DNA of 64,000 bases from Streptomyces antibioticus (GTDB lineage: Bacteria; Actinomycetota; Actinomycetes; Streptomycetales; Streptomycetaceae). The position numbers were made by a program, and so were the translations under genes. Each line of letters begins with the position of its first letter. Position 1 is the first letter of the stretch. The notes below the pieces were generated by a model. That model did no database searches. It saw only the letters and a list, made by a program, of their open reading frames with translations, and was not told the origin of the DNA. The stretch spans positions 1,305 to 65,304 of the forward strand of contig NZ_KQ948428.1 in assembly GCF_001514065.1 (NCBI RefSeq), read 5' to 3'. Below, in pieces: positions 59,313 through 64,000 of this stretch.

Positions 59313-60128
59313 ATGACCGGACCGGAAGCCGCGCCCACCATCCTCGACACCACCCGGCCGCATCCGGCCCGCGTGTACGACTGGTGGCTCGGCGGCAAGG
59401 ACAACTACCCGGTGGACGAGGAGCTGGCCCGCCGGATCCTCGCCTCGGACGGCACGGTGGTGCGCGGGGCGCGCGCCAACCGCCGGTTCATGCACCGGGC
59501 GGTCCGTACGGCCGCCGAGGCGGGCATCCGCCAGTTCCTCGACATCGGCACCGGCATCCCGACGGAACCGAACCTCCACCAGGTCGCCCAGGAGGTCGCC
59601 CCGGACACGCGGGTCGTGTACGTCGACAACGACCCGATCGTCCTGCGCCACGCCCAGGCGCTCCTGCACAGCACCGCCGAGGGCGCCACGAACTACGTGC
59701 ACGCCGATGTCCGTGACCCGGACACCATCCTTCGCCTGGCCGCGGAGACCCTGGACTTCTCGCGCCCCGTCGCGCTCTCTCTGGTCGCGCTCACCCACTA
59801 CCTCGGCGAGGACCCGGACGGCGACGACGTCTACGGCCTGCTGGAGCGGTACGTCGCCGAGCTCGCCCCCGGCAGCTACGTGATCCTCTCCCAGGTCACC
59901 CCCGACCTGAGCCCGGAGGCCATCGGGAAGGCAGCGCAGCACTTCCGGGCGAGCGGTACGCCGTTCCACCCGCGCTCGCTGCCCGAGTTCTCGCGTTTCT
60001 TCGCCGGTCTGGAGCTGCTCGGCCCCGGGGTGATCCCGGTTACCGGCTGGCGGCCGGAGCCCGTCGACGTCGAGGCCCAGACCGAGGGCGTCGTGCCGGT
60101 CTACGCGGGGGTCGCCCGCAAGCCCTGA
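59313..60128 (+). CDS. DUF574-family SAM-dependent methyltransferase
   Basis: A 271-aa protein of the Methyltransf_19 (PF04672, formerly DUF574) family: DTTRPHPARVYDWWLGGKDNYPVDEELARR at the start, FLDIGTGIPTEPNLHQVAQ (SAM site), RVVYVDNDPIVLRHAQALL, HADVRDPDTIL and the final VPVYAGVARKP. The family is nearly limited to actinomycetes, in many copies, and is paired with XRE/DUF5753 regulators. A methyl acceptor is not known. The nar operon starts 93 bp on. Confidence 0.88.
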   Translation: MTGPEAAPTILDTTRPHPARVYDWWLGGKDNYPVDEELARRILASDGTVVRGARANRRFMHRAVRTAAEAGIRQFLDIGTGIPTEPNLHQVAQEVAPDTRVVYVDNDPIVLRHAQALLHSTAEGATNYVHADVRDPDTILRLAAETLDFSRPVALSLVALTHYLGEDPDGDDVYGLLERYVAELAPGSYVILSQVTPDLSPEAIGKAAQHFRASGTPFHPRSLPEFSRFFAGLELLGPGVIPVTGWRPEPVDVEAQTEGVVPVYAGVARKP

Positions 60129-60133
60129 CCCGT

Positions 60134-60151
60134 CGTACGGGTACCCGTACG
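60134..60151. promoter_or_regulatory. Perfect 18-bp palindrome before narG
   Basis: CGTACGGGTACCCGTACG reads the same on both strands. It lies 70-88 bp before the narG start and 5 bp past the methyltransferase stop. It may be an operator for the nar genes or, as RNA, a small hairpin ending the upstream transcript. It does not match the DevR-type box that I know for Streptomyces nitrate reductase genes. Confidence 0.5.
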
Positions 60152-60221
60152 GGTGCCGTGAACAGGTGCGTTCCCGCCCTGGCCCCTAGCTTCGGAAGCA
60201 CGGGCCAGCAAGGGAGCGCAT

Positions 60222-63200
60222 GTGACCGACACCCAGATACCGCCCACCGAGCCGGGCGCGGCGCTGCTGAAGGCCGGGCGTTTCTTCCGGCCCGGCGCGC
60301 CCGCACCGGACCTGCACAGCATCGAGCTGAGCGGCGGGCGCGAGGCGGACGCCTTCTACCGGGACCGGTGGAGCCACGACAAGGTCGTGAACTCCACCCA
60401 CGGGGTGAACTGCACAGGTTCCTGCCGGTGGAAGGTGTACGTCAAGGACGGCATCATCACCTGGGAGACGCAGCAGACCGACTACCCGAGCGTCGGCCCG
60501 GACCGCCCCGAGTACGAGCCGCGCGGCTGCCCGCGGGGCGCCGCGTTCTCCTGGTACACGTACTCCCCCACCCGGGTGCGCTACCCGTACGTCCGCGGTG
60601 TCCTGCTGGAGCTGTACCGCGAGGCGCTCGCGAGGACCGGCGACCCGGTGCTGGCCTGGGCGGACATCCAGAGCGACCCCGAGCGCCGCCGCCGCTACCA
60701 GCAGGCCCGCGGCAAGGGCGGCCTGGTCCGGGCGACCTGGGACGAGGCGGTCGAGATCGTCGCCGCCGCACACGTCCACACGATCAAGACGTACGGCCCC
60801 GACCGCATCGCCGGCTTCTCCCCGATCCCGGCGATGTCGATGGTGTCGCACGCGGCCGGAGCGCGCTTCCATTCGTTGATCGGCGCGCCCATGCTGTCGT
60901 TTTACGACTGGTACGCCGACCTTCCGGTCGCCTCCCCGCAGGTCTTCGGCGACCAGACGGACGTCCCGGAGTCGGGCGACTGGTGGGACGCCGCGTATCT
61001 GATGATGTGGGGCTCGAACGTCCCGGTGACCCGCACCCCGGACGCGCACTGGATGGCGGAGGCCCGCTACCGGGGCCAGAAGGTGGTCGTGGTCGCCCCG
61101 GACTACGCGGACAACGCCAAGTTCGCCGACGAGTGGCTGCACCCGCATCCCGGCACGGACGGGGCGCTGGCCCTCGCCATGGGCCACGTCCTCCTCAAGG
61201 AGTTCTTCGTCGACCGTGAGACGCCGTTCTTCACGGACTACGTCAAGAAGTTCACCGACCTGCCGTTCCTGGTCACGCTCACCGAGAAGGACGGCGCGCA
61301 CGTCCCCGCGAAGTTCCTGCGCGCCACGGACCTCGGCCAGGAGGGCGAGGGCGCGGAGTGGAAGACGGTCGTACTGGACGCGGCGAGCGGCCGCGCGGTC
61401 GTCCCGAACGGCTCCCTGGGCTTCCGCTGGACCGAGTCGGGCAAGGGCCGCTGGAACCTCGAACTCGGCGCGATCGAACCGACGTTGACCCTGCACGGCC
61501 AGAGCATCGCGAGCGGCGTCGAGGTCCTGCTCCCCCGCTTCGACACCGAGGGCGGCGAACACGGCCAGGGGCGGGGCGACGTCGTACGCCGTGGCGTCCC
61601 GGCCACCCGGCTCGGCGGGCCGGACGGTCCGCTGGTGACGACCGTGTACGACCTGCTGCTCGCCCAGTACGGCATCGAGCGGGCCGGCATGCCGGGCAGT
61701 TGGCCCGCCTCCTACGAGGACGCCGAGGCGCCCGGCACCCCGGCCTGGCAGGAGGTGCACACCTCCGTCCCGGCCGCCCAGTGCGTCAAGATCGCCCGGG
61801 AGTTCGCGCGGACCGCCGAGCGCTCCAAGGGCCGCTGCATGATCCTCATGGGTGCGGGCACCAACCACTGGTTCCACTCCGAGACCATCTACCGCGCCTT
61901 CCTGGCCCTGCTCCAGCTCACCGGCTGCCAGGGCCGCAACGGCGGCGGCTGGGCGCACTACGTGGGCCAGGAGAAGTGCCGCCCGGTCACCGGCTGGGCG
62001 ACGCTGGCCGCCGCGTCGGACTGGTCGCGGCCACCGCGGCAGATGATCGGGACGGCGTACTGGTTCCTCAACACCGATCAGTGGCGGTACGACCACTTCA
62101 CCGCCGACGTGCTGTCCTCGCCGCTCGGCGAGGGCCGGTTCAAGGGCATGACGGGCGCCGACTGCCTTGCCCTGTCGGCGCGTTCGGGCTGGATGCCGTC
62201 TTACCCGACCTTCGACCGCAACCCGCTGGAGCTGGGCGAGACCTTCGGCGACCCGGTGGCCAAGGCGGTGGCCGAACTCCGCGCGGGCACCCTGAACTTC
62301 GCCTGCGAGGACCCGGACGCCCCGGAGAACTGGCCGCGTGTGCTGACGCTGTGGCGGGCCAACCTGCTCGGCTCGTCGGCGAAGGGTGCCGAGTACTTCA
62401 CCCGGCATCTGCTGGGCACGCACTCGTCGTTGAGCGCGGAGGAGGCCTCGGAGGACGAGCGCCCCCGGGATGTGACCTGGCGGGACGAGGCACCCGAGGG
62501 CAAGCTCGACCTGCTGCTGTCGTTGGACTTCCGGCAGACCTCGTCGACGCTGCTGTCGGACGTGGTCCTGCCGGCGGCGACCTGGTACGAGAAGCACGAC
62601 CTGTCGTCCACCGACATGCACCCCTACGTGCACTCCTTCACCCCGGCCGTGGACCCGCCCTGGCAGGCCCGCACCGACTTCGACACCTTCAAGGCGCTGG
62701 CCGACCGGCTCAGCGAGATGGCGGTCCTGCACCTGGGCACCCGCAAGGACCTGGTGGCGTCGCCGTTGCAGCACGACACCCCGGGCGAGACCGCCCAGCC
62801 CGGCGGGGTGGTCCTGGACTGGAAGCGCGGCAAGTGCGATCCGGTGCCCGGGAGGACGATGCCGAACCTGACGGTCGTCGAGCGGGACTACACGATGATC
62901 GGCGCCAAGTTCCGGGCACTCGGCCCGCTGGTCGAGCAACTGGGCCTGCCCTGCAAGGGCATCGCCCTCAAGCCGGACGAAGAGGTCCGGCACCTGGCCG
63001 AGTTGAACGGCACCGGCTACGCCGGCCGCCCCTCGATCGACACCGCCGTGAAGGCCGCCAACACCATCCTCGCCCTGTCCGGCACCACCAACGGCCGCCT
63101 CGCCACCCAGGGTTTCCACACCCTGGAGGCGCGCACCGGGCAGGAGATGGCCCACCTGGCCGCCGAGCACGAAGGCAAGCGGATCACGTACGCCGACACC

Positions 63201-63905
63201 CAGGCGGCGCCCGTCCCGGTCATCACCTCGCCGGAGTGGTCGGGCAGCGAGTCCGGCGGCCGCAGGTACACGGCGTTCACGCTCAACACCGAGCACCTCA
63301 AGCCCTGGCACACCCTCACCGGCCGCCAGCACTTCTTCCTGGACCACGACTGGATCCATGAGCTGGGCGAGGCGCTCCCGGTCTACCGGCCGCCCCTCGA
63401 CATGAACAAGCTGTTCGGCGAACCACAGCTCGGCCCGGACGGGCAACGGGAGGTGACGGTCCGTTACCTCACCCCGCACAACAAGTGGTCCATCCACTCC
63501 GAGTACCAGGACAACCTGTTCATGCTGGCCCTCTCCCGCGGCGGCCAGTCCATCTGGATGTCCCCGCAGGACGCCGACGCCATCGGCGTCAAGGACGACG
63601 ACTGGATCGAGGCGGTCAACCGCAACGGCGTGGTCGTGGCCCGCGCGATCGTCTCGCACCGGATGCCGGCCGGCACGGTCTACATGCACCACGCGCAGGA
63701 GCGCACGGTCAACGTGCCGACGACGGAGGCCACCGGCAAGCGCGGCGGCATCCACAACTCCCTGACCCGGCTGATCCTCAAGCCGTCCCATCTCATCGGC
63801 GGCTACGCCCAGTTGAGCTGGGCGTTCAACTACCTGGGCCCCACGGGCAACCAGCGCGACGAGGTGACGGTCATCCGCCGCCGCAGCCAGGAGGTCGAGT
63901 ACTGA
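60222..63905 (+). CDS. narG: Respiratory nitrate reductase alpha subunit NarG
   Basis: A 1227-aa Mo-bisMGD enzyme, full length. The FS0 iron-sulfur cluster ligands are His60, Cys64, Cys68 (STHGVNCTGSCRW) and Cys103 (RGCPRGAAFSWY), with the same spacing as in E. coli NarG. The Mo ligand Asp is in SFYDWYADLPVASPQ, followed by GDQTDVPESGDWWDA. Later motifs are MMWGSNVPVTRTPDAHWM, GAGTNHWFHSETIYRAFLAL and CQGRNGGGWAHYVGQEK. It faces the cytosol and reduces nitrate to nitrite with electrons from NarI and NarH. There is no Tat signal. Its stop overlaps narH by TGATG. Nar enzymes in Streptomyces support survival of spores or mycelium without oxygen. Confidence 0.97.
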   Translation: MTDTQIPPTEPGAALLKAGRFFRPGAPAPDLHSIELSGGREADAFYRDRWSHDKVVNSTHGVNCTGSCRWKVYVKDGIITWETQQTDYPSVGPDRPEYEPRGCPRGAAFSWYTYSPTRVRYPYVRGVLLELYREALARTGDPVLAWADIQSDPERRRRYQQARGKGGLVRATWDEAVEIVAAAHVHTIKTYGPDRIAGFSPIPAMSMVSHAAGARFHSLIGAPMLSFYDWYADLPVASPQVFGDQTDVPESGDWWDAAYLMMWGSNVPVTRTPDAHWMAEARYRGQKVVVVAPDYADNAKFADEWLHPHPGTDGALALAMGHVLLKEFFVDRETPFFTDYVKKFTDLPFLVTLTEKDGAHVPAKFLRATDLGQEGEGAEWKTVVLDAASGRAVVPNGSLGFRWTESGKGRWNLELGAIEPTLTLHGQSIASGVEVLLPRFDTEGGEHGQGRGDVVRRGVPATRLGGPDGPLVTTVYDLLLAQYGIERAGMPGSWPASYEDAEAPGTPAWQEVHTSVPAAQCVKIAREFARTAERSKGRCMILMGAGTNHWFHSETIYRAFLALLQLTGCQGRNGGGWAHYVGQEKCRPVTGWATLAAASDWSRPPRQMIGTAYWFLNTDQWRYDHFTADVLSSPLGEGRFKGMTGADCLALSARSGWMPSYPTFDRNPLELGETFGDPVAKAVAELRAGTLNFACEDPDAPENWPRVLTLWRANLLGSSAKGAEYFTRHLLGTHSSLSAEEASEDERPRDVTWRDEAPEGKLDLLLSLDFRQTSSTLLSDVVLPAATWYEKHDLSSTDMHPYVHSFTPAVDPPWQARTDFDTFKALADRLSEMAVLHLGTRKDLVASPLQHDTPGETAQPGGVVLDWKRGKCDPVPGRTMPNLTVVERDYTMIGAKFRALGPLVEQLGLPCKGIALKPDEEVRHLAELNGTGYAGRPSIDTAVKAANTILALSGTTNGRLATQGFHTLEARTGQEMAHLAAEHEGKRITYADTQAAPVPVITSPEWSGSESGGRRYTAFTLNTEHLKPWHTLTGRQHFFLDHDWIHELGEALPVYRPPLDMNKLFGEPQLGPDGQREVTVRYLTPHNKWSIHSEYQDNLFMLALSRGGQSIWMSPQDADAIGVKDDDWIEAVNRNGVVVARAIVSHRMPAGTVYMHHAQERTVNVPTTEATGKRGGIHNSLTRLILKPSHLIGGYAQLSWAFNYLGPTGNQRDEVTVIRRRSQEVEY

Positions 63906-64000
63906 TGCGCGTCATGGCACAGATCGCGATGGTCATGAACCTCGACAAGTGCATCGGCTGCCACACCTGCTCGGTGACCTGCAAGCAGGCGTGGACCAAC
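63905..64000 (+). CDS. narH: Nitrate reductase beta subunit NarH, 5' end only
   Basis: The first 32 codons are in the window (MRVMAQIAMVMNLDKCIGCH and on to KQAWTN). The first ferredoxin-type motif CIGCHTCSVTC holds four Cys ligands of an iron-sulfur cluster, as in NarH. A second ATG (codon 4, MAQIAMVMNL) could be the start. The gene overlaps the narG stop by one base and runs off the right edge; narJ and narI are expected beyond. Confidence 0.95.
   Translation, partial: MRVMAQIAMVMNLDKCIGCHTCSVTCKQAWTN

Noticed and set aside
60186..63791. A 1201-codon open frame antisense to narG
   Set aside because: NarG motifs are complete on the plus strand; the antisense frame is Arg/Val/Gly-rich low complexity.

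Overview
The window is high-GC DNA with strong third-position GC bias, frequent GTG starts, ATGA/TGATG stop-start overlaps, Tat signals, CBM2 cellulases and CebR-type operators. All of this points to a Streptomyces (or close relative) chromosome. No phage, insertion sequence, CRISPR array, rRNA or tRNA was seen. From memory, the combination of a nar operon, a GH6/GH48/GH74 cellulase group and an oxalate locus resembles the SCO6530-SCO6590 part of the S. coelicolor chromosome; this synteny was not checked.

Layout. (1) 1-3.1 kb: the tail of a probable formyl-CoA transferase and two tandem OFA-family (oxalate/formate) MFS carriers, closed by a strong hairpin. (2) 3.1-4.5 kb: a two-gene EACC1 plus caspase-like protease module, a type of biological-conflict system, with no NTPase partner beside it. 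(3) 4.7-12.3 kb, minus strand: a tightly coupled ebo-type cluster (UbiA-like EboC, TIM-barrel protein, EboA, TatD-like EboB, EboE, EboF-like phosphodiesterase) ending in a Tat-exported TIM-barrel protein. No eboD-like gene is present. (4) 12.4-23.6 kb, minus strand: a sugar-uptake and oxidation locus with a ROK regulator, a ribose-type ABC importer, a Gfo/Idh/MocA dehydrogenase, a TIM-barrel isomerase, a secreted PQQ-type sugar dehydrogenase with PKD and CBM6-like domains, and a secreted ThuA/DUF1080 protein. (5) 23.8-31.1 kb: LtrA, a GntR/FCD regulator, a FabH-like ketosynthase, a third OFA carrier overlapped by a 46-aa membrane peptide gene, a ketopantoate-reductase-like gene, fdhD and a Cys-less isochorismatase-fold protein.

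(6) 31.1-45.2 kb: divergent regulator/target pairs and housekeeping-type genes: MarR/quinone oxidoreductase, LysR/SBF-like transporter, AsnC/DHA2 MFS, a long-chain acyl-CoA synthetase, an aldo/keto reductase, an EamA exporter, an SDR, a His-rich methyltransferase and a PhyH-type dioxygenase. (7) 45.2-53.2 kb: a cellulase island. GH6 faces away from GH48 and GH74 across a 482-bp control region that holds two CebR-like boxes, a separate perfect inverted repeat and a possible leader ORF. (8) 53.3-60.1 kb: a collagen-like membrane protein, a WYL regulator with a divergent two-gene unit of unknown function, a methyltransferase/pterin dehydratase pair, and two XRE regulators, the second paired with a DUF574 methyltransferase. 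(9) 60.2 kb to the end: narG and the start of narH.

Themes: plant-matter degradation outside the cell (cellulose, xyloglucan, and oxidised or glycosidic sugars), oxalate/formate metabolism (three OFA carriers plus FdhD) and respiratory nitrate reduction. The two least explained systems are the ebo-type cluster together with the neighbouring exported sugar-oxidation genes, and the minimal EACC1-caspase pair.
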